Shown here: piece by piece, positions 34,054 to 41,817 of the stretch
Numbering within the stretch: the stretch's first letter is position 1
Layout: the number at the start of each line of letters is the position of its first letter
Origin: Flavobacteriales bacterium
Lineage (GTDB): Bacteria > Bacteroidota > Bacteroidia > Flavobacteriales_F > PHOS-HE28
DNA: 64,000 nucleotides
NCBI GenBank assembly: GCA_016715895.1
Contig: JADJXH010000004.1
Coordinates: forward strand, 806,001-870,000
Direction: 5' to 3'
Program-made: the position numbers and the translations under genes
Notes under the pieces: model-generated
Databases searched by the model: none
Told to the model about the DNA's origin: nothing
The model's input: the letters and a program-made list of their open reading frames with translations, nothing else

Positions 34054-34072
34054 TGCCACGGGGTCCTGGTGC

Positions 34073-34690
34073 TCAGGCGGCGGCCATCGCACGGCAGGGC
34101 TCGCTCCTGCTGCTTTCGCCGGCGGCACCGATGGCGCTCACCGCGAACCAGTAGAAACGGCCCGGCTCCAACTGATCCACATCGAAGCGGCTCTTGGTGG
34201 TGACACCGATGAGCTGCCAGGTGAAGGGGTCGTTGCTGCTGCTCATGTACACGTGGTGCATGTCGCAGCCGTCCTCACGCTGCCAGCGCAGGCTCACCCG
34301 GCCCTCCATGTTCGTGACCCGCGTGCCCAGGTTGCGCGGCGGCGCCAGCTCGCCCACCGGCCCTCCGCGGTCCACCACTTCGAAGCCGCTGCTCTTGATC
34401 ACCGTGGCATCGCCGGCGCTGGCCATCTGCACGTAGCCGGCCCACTGCTTCACGGCCTCCACCAGGGCCGCTTCCGCCGTGTCGCGCTCCCGGTACTCCC
34501 GCCGGCCCCGGTTGGCCTCCACCGCCGCGTTCTTCGCCACCAGTTCGTCCACCAGCGTCTGGAAGGCCGCCGGCGTCGGCACCGGGTTGGGGAACGCGGG
34601 GTTGCCGTTCACGTTGTCGTGCAACGCCTGCGCTTTGGCCACGAGCCCCGTGGCGGGGAGGCCGGTGAGGCCCAGTTTCACTCTTGCCAT
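34073..34690 (-). CDS. Fibronectin type III-like domain protein
   Basis: A 205-residue cytosolic-looking protein with no signal peptide. The N-terminal half is helical (AQALHDN...VDELVAKNAAVEANRGRR). The C-terminal half, from 'PPRNLGTRV', has the FN3 pattern 'VSLRWQREDG...YMSSSNDPFTWQLIG...LEPGRFYWFAVSAIGAAGES'. Proteins of this layout occur in multiple copies in Flavobacteriales; function unknown. Confidence 0.75.
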   Translation of the reverse strand: MARVKLGLTGLPATGLVAKAQALHDNVNGNPAFPNPVPTPAAFQTLVDELVAKNAAVEANRGRREYRERDTAEAALVEAVKQWAGYVQMASAGDATVIKSSGFEVVDRGGPVGELAPPRNLGTRVTNMEGRVSLRWQREDGCDMHHVYMSSSNDPFTWQLIGVTTKSRFDVDQLEPGRFYWFAVSAIGAAGESSRSEPCRAMAAA

Positions 34691-34886
34691 TGTGTTGGGG
34701 CACTTCTGCTGCGCAACCCCGGCGCGTTGGTTAGTGGGCCTTGTTCGCAGGGGCGGCCCCCGTCGTTGCGCATCCCCCATCGGTCATTTGGCCGAGGGGG
34801 GCACCGCAACCCACGCTCCCGCTTCCGCAGGCACCCGACCGGGGCGGCCTGCAGCGCGCCGCGCGCCCACCGGCCCATCCGCATCC

Positions 34887-35236
34887 GCACCCGAACGCCG
34901 CGCGGTCGGGTCCACATTTCCCGTAGTCGGATCCAAACGCCCCGCGTCCGGGTCCACATTCCGCGAGACTGGATCCAAACGCCGCATGACCGGGTCCACA
35001 TTCCCCGAAGGTGGATGCGAACGCCGCACGTCCGGGTCTACATTCCTCCAGACTGGATCCAAACGCTCCGCGTTCAGGTCCACATTCCGCGAGACTGGAT
35101 CCAAACGCCCCGCGTTCGGGTCCACATTTCCCGAGACCGGATTCAAACGCCTCACGTTCGGGTCCACATTCCGCGAGATCGGATCCAAACGCCTCGCGTT
35201 CGGGTCCACATTTCCCGAAGGTGGATGCGAACGCCC
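34887..35236. repeat. 42-bp minisatellite, about 8.3 units
   Basis: Units start at 34887, 34929, 34971, 35013, 35055, 35097, 35139, 35181 and 35223, with exact 42-bp spacing and no indels. The core word is GGATCCAAACGCC followed by GGGTCCACATT. Units differ by scattered substitutions. There are no unique spacers, so it is not a CRISPR array. Confidence 0.9.
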
Positions 35237-35340
35237 AGCACCTTGACCAAGGACCAAGGACCAAGAACCGAAGCCCACCGCACGCACACCACCCCTGCCC
35301 AGCACCGCTCCGCCTCCGGCGGCCGAATGCCTAAGGACCA

Positions 35341-35412
35341 GCCGACCATTCCCTGCGGATCGATGGTCCATCGGCCCTTGGTGCCGAAGGCCTTGGCCTG
35401 GGCTGATGAGCT
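35341..35412 (+). repeat. 72-bp repeated element, copy 2
   Basis: Identical to 30722-30793. Bordered on the left (35309-35326) by GCTCCGCCTCCGGCGGCC and on the right by GGCCGCCGGAGG, i.e. imperfect terminal inverted repeats. Confidence 0.8.
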
Positions 35413-35464
35413 GGGGCCGCCGGAGGGACGGCCTGCATGCGCGACTCCCGATCATCTTTGTCCC

Positions 35465-36187
35465 ATGGGCCGCTCATCCCCCCACTTGGTGCAGGAACAC
35501 CTGGAGCTGATCAGCGGCGAGGTCTTCGAGGAGTTCGGCGCGGTGATCACCGGCCTCGTGGGCGGCCGCAACGGCATCTATGCGCTCTACGATGGCGACC
35601 GCCTGTACTACGTGGGGTTGGCCACCGACCTCAAGACCCGCCTGAAGGCCCACCTGCGCGACCGGCACAAGGACCTGTGGGACCGCTTCAGCGTGTACGT
35701 CACCAACGGCGATGCGCACATGAAGGAGCTGGAATCGTTGATGCTGCGCGTGATCCAACCCCAGGGCAACCGGGTGAAGGGGCGCCTCCACGGCTCGCAG
35801 GACCAACGGGGCGAGCTGGAGCGCCGCATCAAACACGCCCAGCAGGCGCTGCTCCACGGCATCATTGGCAAGGCCACCGCATCATCGGCCGGCCGGCCTT
35901 CCCGGCCTGCTGCGAAGCGCGTCCGCCCGGCAGCGAAGAACAGCCGCACCGATGGCCTGCGCGGCCACGGGGCCACCGGGGTGGTCTTCCTGCGCGCCCA
36001 GCACAAGGGCCGCACCTACAAGGCCACCCTGCACACGAACGGACAGGTGAAGGTCGGCGGCACGCTGTACCCTTCCCTTAGCGCTGCCGGTCAAGCGGTG
36101 ACCAAGCGCAGCACCAACGGCCGCACTTTCTGGCGCGTGCGCACAGCGGATGGGACCTGGGTGAGCATCGGGTCGCTGGAGGTGTGA
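35465..36187 (+). CDS. GIY-YIG nuclease-like protein with C-terminal RAMA-like domain
   Basis: A 240-residue protein. Residues about 30-110 form a GIY-YIG domain: 'NGIYALYDGDRLYYVGLAT' supplies the two sequence motifs, with Arg in 'LKTRLKAHL' and Glu in 'MKELESLML'. A basic Lys/Arg/Ala linker (about 135-160) follows. The C-terminal 75 residues ('HKGRTYKATLHTNGQVKVGG', 'YPSLSAAGQAVTKRSTNG', 'FWRVRTADG') resemble RAMA/DUF4357-type domains associated with restriction-modification proteins. Likely DNA-acting; a defence link is inferred from the neighbouring type IIG genes. CATCTTTG lies about 8 bp upstream of the ATG. Confidence 0.75.
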   Translation: MGRSSPHLVQEHLELISGEVFEEFGAVITGLVGGRNGIYALYDGDRLYYVGLATDLKTRLKAHLRDRHKDLWDRFSVYVTNGDAHMKELESLMLRVIQPQGNRVKGRLHGSQDQRGELERRIKHAQQALLHGIIGKATASSAGRPSRPAAKRVRPAAKNSRTDGLRGHGATGVVFLRAQHKGRTYKATLHTNGQVKVGGTLYPSLSAAGQAVTKRSTNGRTFWRVRTADGTWVSIGSLEV

Positions 36188-36214
36188 GCGAAGCCAGGAG
36201 CCAGCGCGGCGACC

Positions 36215-36268
36215 ATCCACGCCCACAAAGAGCACGGCGCGCTCGTGGAGCGCAGGGACCTCCTCTAG
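36215..36268 (+). pseudogene. Remnant of second transposase 3' end
   Basis: 51 of 54 bases match 32336-32389, the last 18 codons of the second REP-associated transposase, including the stop. It is again followed by family B REPs. Confidence 0.8.
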
Positions 36269-36271
36269 CCT

Positions 36272-36614
36272 CGCACAGGCGTTCCTTTGAAGTCGCACAG
36301 GCGTCCCGCCTGTCTTCAACCCTCACAGGCGTCCCGTTGAAGTCGCACAGGCGTCCCGCCTGTGTCCACGCCTCACAAGCGTTCCTTTGAAGTCGCACAG
36401 GCGTCCCGCCTGTGTACACGCCTCACAGGCGGGACGCCTGTGCGACACCATGCGCCGGGCTCACGCCTTCCGATGCTTCGCCTTCTTCCGCTGCGTCTCC
36501 AGCCGGGCCTTCAGCTTCACGTTGAACCTCCTCTACCTCGTACAGGCGTTCCGATGAAGTCGCACAGGCGTCCCGCCTGTGTACACCCCTCACAGGCGGG
36601 ACGCCTGTGCGACG
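36272..36614. repeat. REP cluster, family B (two groups)
   Basis: 36272-36446 and 36541-36614 carry about seven copies of the CACAGGCGTCCCGCCTGTG word in both orientations; terminal copies are inverted. The short piece between them resembles the 3' end of a neighbouring gene (TTCCGCTGCGTCTCC region) and holds no gene. Confidence 0.8.
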
Positions 36615-36628
36615 CCATGCGCCGGGCC

Positions 36629-36868
36629 TCACGCCTTCCGCTGCTTCGGCTTCTTCCCCGGCTTCGCTTGCTCCACCCGCTCCTTCACCGCCGCGATGAT
36701 CGTCGCCAGGTTCGACCGGCGCAGGCTCACCCACCGGCCCTTCATCCGCACCTGGAGCACTTCACCATCGCGCAACAACCGCGCCGGCAGGCCCGTCAGG
36801 TCTTCTTCGCCCGTGGCCAGGATGCGCTTGATCGCCCGCAGCAGCTCGAGGAGCACGATGTCCTTCAT
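36629..36868 (-). CDS. Small hypothetical protein beside the restriction locus
   Basis: A 79-residue protein: helical N terminus ('LLELLRAIKRILATGEED'), a compact beta segment ('GEVLQVRMKGRWVSLRRSN') and a helical, Lys-rich end ('IIAAVKERVEQAKPGKKPK'). No family recognised. The 3' half is duplicated at 32525-32643 next to a type IIG fragment, suggesting that this gene travels with that system. Possibly an accessory or regulatory protein. Confidence 0.6.
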   Translation of the reverse strand: MKDIVLLELLRAIKRILATGEEDLTGLPARLLRDGEVLQVRMKGRWVSLRRSNLATIIAAVKERVEQAKPGKKPKQRKA

Positions 36869-36892
36869 GACGGATCACATTGGATTCCTTTG

Positions 36893-36930
36893 ACCAGCGC
36901 CTGATGGGCCTTGAGCAGCGCGAGCGACAT
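36893..36930 (-). pseudogene. Diverged copy of the type IIG gene 3' end
   Basis: Aligns with about 38045-38095 at roughly three bases in four; the reading DPEPMSLALLKAHQAL compares with DPLTMPPVLLKAHQAL in the intact gene. It lies 11 bp from the stop of the 36941 gene, so that gene is bracketed by type IIG 3' sequence. Confidence 0.6.
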
Positions 36931-36940
36931 AGGTTCCGGG

Positions 36941-37912
36941 TCAGAAAACCGTGTCCAGGGAAGCGGCCTTGAGGATCCGGGCCTTCGAAGAATACCGCGG
37001 GCTCTGTGGGGCCTTCCCTTTCACCTTGCCCAAAGGGACCCGCTTTATCTTCTCCGCCTTGCCAGTGAAGGTCACGATGTACTTGTTCGTCTCGCGATAC
37101 TGTTGGATGCTCTTGACCGTGGCAAGGTGAGTAATGGCGGACTCTGGTGATACCTGATAGGCTGCGATGTACTTGATCTTAGGGATCATCGAGGGATTCA
37201 CACGGATCGCATACCAGGCATCCTCGCCAAGGAAAACCGCTTTGAACCCGTCCTCTCGTGCCGGTACCACGATGGTATCCAACTCCGAGACATCCACGTG
37301 GGCGGTGTCCTCGGTCACCTCGCTTAAGAACGGTTCAAACTCATACAGCACAGTGCCCGTCGCATTCTTGTATCGACGAAGCGTAATGACCTCAACGGGG
37401 AACTTGAATCTGCTGATGAGCACTGTTTCCAACTCATCGCTCAAGTCGTCGATCACGAGCAACGCATTGAATGCGTCGGACCTATGCGTAATACGCTCCA
37501 AGAGATAGTCGACGTTCTCGTAGTTGTTCTTTCGTGCGAACGTTTCGCATGTCTTCCAATCGTCAGGTCGTTTCTGCAACGCCTCCTTGATGATGTTCTT
37601 GACCTGCATCCGTGAAGTCTCGAAGGAGAGGGAGAACTCAAGGATCTGCACGGCTATGTGCTTCAGGTGCTGATGGCTCGCAAGATCCACCTCGACAATG
37701 AAGAGCTTGGGGTCCTCGTGGTCAGTCAGGTCGAGCAAATACCCGTCGGGTATGTTCTTCGTCGCACCGCTCTTGCCGATCTTCCGCTTGTCGTTCAGGT
37801 AGATCCTGTTCTTACCGAACAAGGGCTCCTTCACATCGGCAACTGAATCCTCCATCGCCGCTTCGCTTTCGAAGGGCATGGGCACGTATCGTTCCTTCTT
37901 GTTCCACAGCAT
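36941..37912 (-). CDS. Putative PD-(D/E)XK-like nuclease partner of the type IIG enzyme
   Basis: A 323-residue protein at more average GC than its neighbours. The N-terminal third has a nuclease-like arrangement: 'NIPDGYLLDLTDHEDPKLFIVEVDLASHQ', with Asp in PDGY and Glu-Val-Asp at the end of the next strand, in place of the usual ExK. This is similar to DNA-end or type II nuclease cores, but the Lys is not obvious. The C-terminal half contains a domain with 'AWYAIRVN...IPKIKYIAAYQVSP'. The stop of the type IIG gene is 3 bp upstream, so co-expression is certain in practice. Function inferred from context only. Confidence 0.6.
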   Translation of the reverse strand: MLWNKKERYVPMPFESEAAMEDSVADVKEPLFGKNRIYLNDKRKIGKSGATKNIPDGYLLDLTDHEDPKLFIVEVDLASHQHLKHIAVQILEFSLSFETSRMQVKNIIKEALQKRPDDWKTCETFARKNNYENVDYLLERITHRSDAFNALLVIDDLSDELETVLISRFKFPVEVITLRRYKNATGTVLYEFEPFLSEVTEDTAHVDVSELDTIVVPAREDGFKAVFLGEDAWYAIRVNPSMIPKIKYIAAYQVSPESAITHLATVKSIQQYRETNKYIVTFTGKAEKIKRVPLGKVKGKAPQSPRYSSKARILKAASLDTVF

Positions 37913-37915
37913 GGA

Positions 37916-40684
37916 TCACTTGGCTTTCGTTCGTTTCGACTTCTCCCCCGCCAACAACCCCTTCGTATACTCCTCATACAACTCAAACAGGTACTCCACC
38001 CGCTTCGCATCGCTGGGGAAGGGTTGTGGTCGGTAGCACTTGTCCACCGCCTTGTCCAGCGCCTGGTGGGCTTTGAGCAGCACGGGCGGCATGGTGAGCG
38101 GGTCGTACAGATCGGCCAGGGAACTGCCGGGGAACTGCGCCCGCGCATCCAACACTCCTTGCGCCGCCGCCTCCACCGCCGCCTTCTGCTCGTCGCTCGG
38201 TTGCTGGGGCCAGGGGAAGTTGTTGTAGACGATCGTGTTTGAGTAGCGGAAGTCGCTCTTCATTCGACCACAAGTGACAGCCACCCATGCCATGTGCATC
38301 ATCGACGTGAGCATGCCAAAATGATAGAGCCTGGCATTCGGTACGAGTTGCACCGTGTTGCTCACGATCACCTCAGCTGGCAGAAATGCCATAGGGATGT
38401 AGGTGCGCCTTTCGGATGAGACTTCCGGAACGGCGATGAACGTGGTTTCGGGCTGGGCTACCTGTGCGAACAGGGTTGGAGTCGCGGCCTTCTTCCGGGT
38501 CGCTTCAGCCTTGCTCGCCAGGCGTTCTCTTCGCACTGCATCCACCCGCGCCTTGACATGCGGCAAGCTGTTCAACTCTGCGGGACTGATATCAGGGAGC
38601 CAAAGGCACCAGCGTTGTCGGCCATTGATAAAGTCGCCGCCGCTGAGGAACGGGCGTATCCACTTCGCGGCGTTCGGCTCTTGACGGAGGAACTCATCTT
38701 TCGTTGCGTCATCATCAAAGAGGAAGTGCCCACCGTCGGTCGGCTTGTTGCCCCACACCATCCTCGGGACCGGGCACAGTGGTTCACTACGATTGCTGAT
38801 CACCAGATCTGGGCCGCCGACCAGATAGGGATTGATGTTCGATACCCTTGAAGCCGTCGGCTCCGATGTGATCGTCTCATACGTGAACAGGTGCTTCACA
38901 GCGACATCGTAGGCTGCGAACCCGATGATGACGCAATGGACCGCCGCATTCCCACGAGCCTCGTTGTTCCACCGAAAGGTCTGGTGCGCAAAGTGGATCT
39001 TCACATGGTACCGGTTGAACATCTCGTTCCAGAGCAGTCCGACTTGTTCACCCTGTGCAATGGAGTTCGTAGAGACGAAGCCAACCTTGGTCTGTGATCC
39101 CTGAATGAGCTCAGCCGCCTTGATGTACCAAGCAGATACGAAGTCCAGAACACCGTGCCCCTTGATCTTGGCCATCACGTGGTCCATATCCTCCTTTTGC
39201 TCGGCGTTCTGGTAGTGATGGCCTAAGAACGGCGGGTTCCCCAGGATGAAATCGTACCGTTTCCCTACCGGCAGCAGGCTCTGCCAGTCGGTGCGCAGGG
39301 CGTTGGCGTTGGCGATGGTGGCGCTGCTGCGCAGGGGGATGCGCACCATGTACTCCCCGAAGGCGGCGCTCACCTCCTGGTTCAGCTGGTGGTCCGTGAG
39401 CCACAGGGCCACCTGCGCGATCTGCGCGGGGAACTCGTCCAGCTCGATGCCATAAAAGCGGTCCACGTTCAGGCGCACCAGGTGGTCCACGTCCATCACC
39501 TGCTGGCCCTTCTGCAGGGCGCGGATCACCTCCATCTCCAGGCGCCGCAGTTCGCGGTAGGTGATCACCAAAAAGTTGCCGCAGCCGCAGGCCGGGTCCA
39601 GAAAGCGCAGCTCGCTCAGCTTCTGGTGGAACTTCTCCAGCTTGGGGGTGCTGCCCTTCACCTGCGCGAACTCGTCCCACAGCGCATCGAGGAAGAGCGG
39701 CTTGATGAGCTTGAGGATGTTCTGCTCGCTGGTGTAGTGCGCCCCCAGGTTGCGCCGCTGCTTGGGGTCCATGGCGCTCTGGAACAGCGCACCGAAGATG
39801 GCCGGGCTGATGCGGCCCCAGTCCAAGGAGGCCAGTTCCAGCAGCGTCACGCGCATGGCGCCGTCCCACTCGGCCAGCGGAAGCTGTTCCTCGAAGAGCT
39901 TGCCGTTGATGTACTTGAAGTCGGCGAGGCGCTCGTCCAGCGTCCTGGGCCGCTTGTCCTCGGCGGTGTTCAACAGCTGGAAGAGGCGGGCCATCTGGGC
40001 GCCGAGGTCGCTGCCGTCCTCGCGGCTTTGGTCGGTGATGAAGGTGTAGAAGGCGTCGCGCTCGAAGATGCCGGTATCGTCGGCGAAGAGGATGAAGAGC
40101 AGGCGCACCAGGTAGAGCTCCAGCGCGTGGCGCTCGGGGCTGCCCGGCTGCCCGTCGTAGCCGGTGGCCTTCAGCTCGTCGTGCAGCCGGCCCATCAGCT
40201 CGGCCGCGCGGATGTTCACGGGGTCCTGCTCGCGCACGGTGCGCACCTCGTAGCCCGCGATGAAGTCGAAGACCTCGATGCGCTGGGGCAGCTCCTCCAG
40301 GGTGAGCTCGGTGAGGGTGCCGGTCTCCAGGTCCTTGAGGCGGAAGCGCTGGAAGTCGCTCACCAGCAGGTAGCGCGGCTTCTCGTGCTCCTTCAGGCCT
40401 TGGAAGTAGTCGTTGGCCTGAATGAACGCTTTCTCCAGGTCCTTGCCCTTGCTCTTGTGCTCCACGAGCAGCATCCCGGGCCAGAAGTAGTCGATGTAGC
40501 CGTCGCCCTTGCTGAGCTTCTTCACGTGCACCTCATAGCTGCCCACGGTGCGGCTGCGCACGCCGAACACCTCGAAGAACTCGATCCAGAAGGGCTTGGC
40601 ATCGGCGTCCTCGTTGTGGGCGTTGGCCCACTGCTTGGCAAAGCGGGTGGCGCGGGTGCGGATCTCGCGGCGGGAGAGGGGCAT
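37916..40684 (-). CDS. MmeI-like type IIG restriction-modification enzyme
   Basis: A single 922-residue polypeptide with an N-terminal nuclease region ('GDGYIDYFWPGMLLVEHKSKG', PD-(D/E)XK-like with ExK) and a helical spacer. An adenine-N6 methyltransferase follows: motif I 'FLDPACGCGNFLV' near 410, 'FYGIELDEFPAQIAQVALWL', motif IV 'FILGNPPFLGHHY' near 540. A target-recognition region comes last ('WIRPFLSGGDFINGRQRWCLW', 'FRYSNTIVYNNFPWP'). It should cut unmethylated DNA at a distance from its asymmetric site and methylate host DNA. The start at 40684 follows a TATTTTC-type -7 element; the frame is open to 40783. The TRD half is lower in GC than the nuclease half, consistent with recognition-domain exchange. 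Confidence 0.92.
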   Translation of the reverse strand: MPLSRREIRTRATRFAKQWANAHNEDADAKPFWIEFFEVFGVRSRTVGSYEVHVKKLSKGDGYIDYFWPGMLLVEHKSKGKDLEKAFIQANDYFQGLKEHEKPRYLLVSDFQRFRLKDLETGTLTELTLEELPQRIEVFDFIAGYEVRTVREQDPVNIRAAELMGRLHDELKATGYDGQPGSPERHALELYLVRLLFILFADDTGIFERDAFYTFITDQSREDGSDLGAQMARLFQLLNTAEDKRPRTLDERLADFKYINGKLFEEQLPLAEWDGAMRVTLLELASLDWGRISPAIFGALFQSAMDPKQRRNLGAHYTSEQNILKLIKPLFLDALWDEFAQVKGSTPKLEKFHQKLSELRFLDPACGCGNFLVITYRELRRLEMEVIRALQKGQQVMDVDHLVRLNVDRFYGIELDEFPAQIAQVALWLTDHQLNQEVSAAFGEYMVRIPLRSSATIANANALRTDWQSLLPVGKRYDFILGNPPFLGHHYQNAEQKEDMDHVMAKIKGHGVLDFVSAWYIKAAELIQGSQTKVGFVSTNSIAQGEQVGLLWNEMFNRYHVKIHFAHQTFRWNNEARGNAAVHCVIIGFAAYDVAVKHLFTYETITSEPTASRVSNINPYLVGGPDLVISNRSEPLCPVPRMVWGNKPTDGGHFLFDDDATKDEFLRQEPNAAKWIRPFLSGGDFINGRQRWCLWLPDISPAELNSLPHVKARVDAVRRERLASKAEATRKKAATPTLFAQVAQPETTFIAVPEVSSERRTYIPMAFLPAEVIVSNTVQLVPNARLYHFGMLTSMMHMAWVAVTCGRMKSDFRYSNTIVYNNFPWPQQPSDEQKAAVEAAAQGVLDARAQFPGSSLADLYDPLTMPPVLLKAHQALDKAVDKCYRPQPFPSDAKRVEYLFELYEEYTKGLLAGEKSKRTKAK

Positions 40685-40739
40685 GGGGGATGCGGTGAAA
40701 ATAGCACGGTCGCTAGCTTGCCTGCATACATCGCGCAGC

Positions 40740-41063
40740 ATGTCACATGGATACGATCGCATCCCCGGCCGCGAAACGCGCATGGTGGTGGGGCTACCCT
40801 ACGGTTGGGTGGAGCTGATGGGGTTTCTGCGGTGCATGGGCTTTGAGGAGATCGACGCCCTGCAGGCCGGCCTGCTGAAGCACAAGGGCTACATCCACGG
40901 CGGCGATCACTACCAGTGGCACCCCAGCGCCAAAGGCCGGCGATGGCTGCACCACGACCCCCGGTTCGACCTCATCTGGGTGCGGCCCGGCAAAGGCGCC
41001 TTCCTCTTCGCCGCCCTGCAGCGGCATGCGGCGGCCGCCAAGGCCAAGGCGGAGCGGGGGTGA
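40740..41063 (+). CDS. Hypothetical protein divergent from the type IIG gene
   Basis: A 107-residue protein with 'GLPYGWVELMGFLRCMGFEEIDAL' and a C-terminal 'RPGKGAFLFAALQRHAAAAK'. No family recognised. The start codon is 56 bp from the type IIG start on the other strand, with a TAGCTTGC element at about 40713-40720. The shared intergenic region raises the possibility of a controller role, which I cannot support by domain content. Confidence 0.55.
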   Translation: MSHGYDRIPGRETRMVVGLPYGWVELMGFLRCMGFEEIDALQAGLLKHKGYIHGGDHYQWHPSAKGRRWLHHDPRFDLIWVRPGKGAFLFAALQRHAAAAKAKAERG

Positions 41064-41210
41064 GGGGGGTGAGCGGTCCATCCGTCCGAGAGGATCGGAG
41101 CTACGTCGCTCCCGCTCAACCCTCCAGCGAGTTTCGGTGTCCGTGCGGAGCATGCCCCAGACCCAACAGCGACCTTTGCCCTGCGACGTTAACCCTTCAA
41201 CCGCCAGACC

Positions 41211-41645
41211 ATGAACATGCAGATCGACGCTACTGCGCCTGAGCTCTTGTGGTACTCGAAGCATCGGCCTTTCTTGGTGGTGGAACAACTGTTCTTCCAC
41301 CTCACGGGCAACCCAACAGCTTCGCAGTGGAGCAACCGCCTCGCCTCGTCCTCCTTGGTGGTCAACTGTACCCTCGTGGACCTGCACCAGCCGGACAGAC
41401 CACAGGGATCCACCGGACCGCCCGTGTCACTGAATGCTCTGATCACTCCGGCCATGAAACAACCCTGGCTGCCGCTGGGCAACCACTGGCGCTTTGATCC
41501 GCCTGTGTTGCGTCCGGAGGATCGTATCGGCTCACCTCAGTGGGAGGTTCGGCTCTGGTTGAAGGACTTCTCCTGGCAACCTGAGGAGTCCGTGGTCATC
41601 TCGCTGGAGACCGATGCGGAGCTTGTTAAGCCCGTTCCGGCCTAG
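41211..41645 (+). CDS. Hypothetical protein
   Basis: A 144-residue acidic protein with no export signal; Trp-rich C-terminal region ('HWRFDPPVLRPED', 'WEVRLWLKDFSWQPEESV'). No family recognised. A GACCTTTG element at 41171-41178 lies 32 bp upstream and supports it being a real gene. 41646-41817 downstream holds nothing I can support. Confidence 0.5.
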   Translation: MNMQIDATAPELLWYSKHRPFLVVEQLFFHLTGNPTASQWSNRLASSSLVVNCTLVDLHQPDRPQGSTGPPVSLNALITPAMKQPWLPLGNHWRFDPPVLRPEDRIGSPQWEVRLWLKDFSWQPEESVVISLETDAELVKPVPA

Positions 41646-41817
41646 TGCACACGATTGCGAGGGGCCAGCTTCCTCATGTATGCCGTCGTGGTCGGGTACG
41701 TAGCCGACTCCTACGATCGGCACGAGCGTGGACGCTCGCGCCAGTGTGGGCTGGTGGGACACCCTGCGTTGGTCTAAGTGGTCCAAGCGGATACCCCGCT
41801 ACGTCTCAGAATTTCAT

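Larger units (their letters stand above)
34691..35464. other. Gene-free stretch holding minisatellite and repeated element
   Basis: Besides the 42-bp array and the second 72-bp element, it contains a short GGACCAA-type simple repeat at about 35243-35275. Several long open frames cross the array on both strands, but none has a plausible start, RBS context or non-repetitive domain. Confidence 0.6.

Noticed and set aside
34887..35236. Possible CRISPR array
   Set aside because: Units are contiguous with no unique spacers and no cas genes are present.
33944..35464. Long open frame upstream of and continuous with the GIY-YIG gene
   Set aside because: It runs through a terminator, an antisense FN3 gene and the minisatellite; the region has no domain signal. 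The gene is taken to start at 35465.
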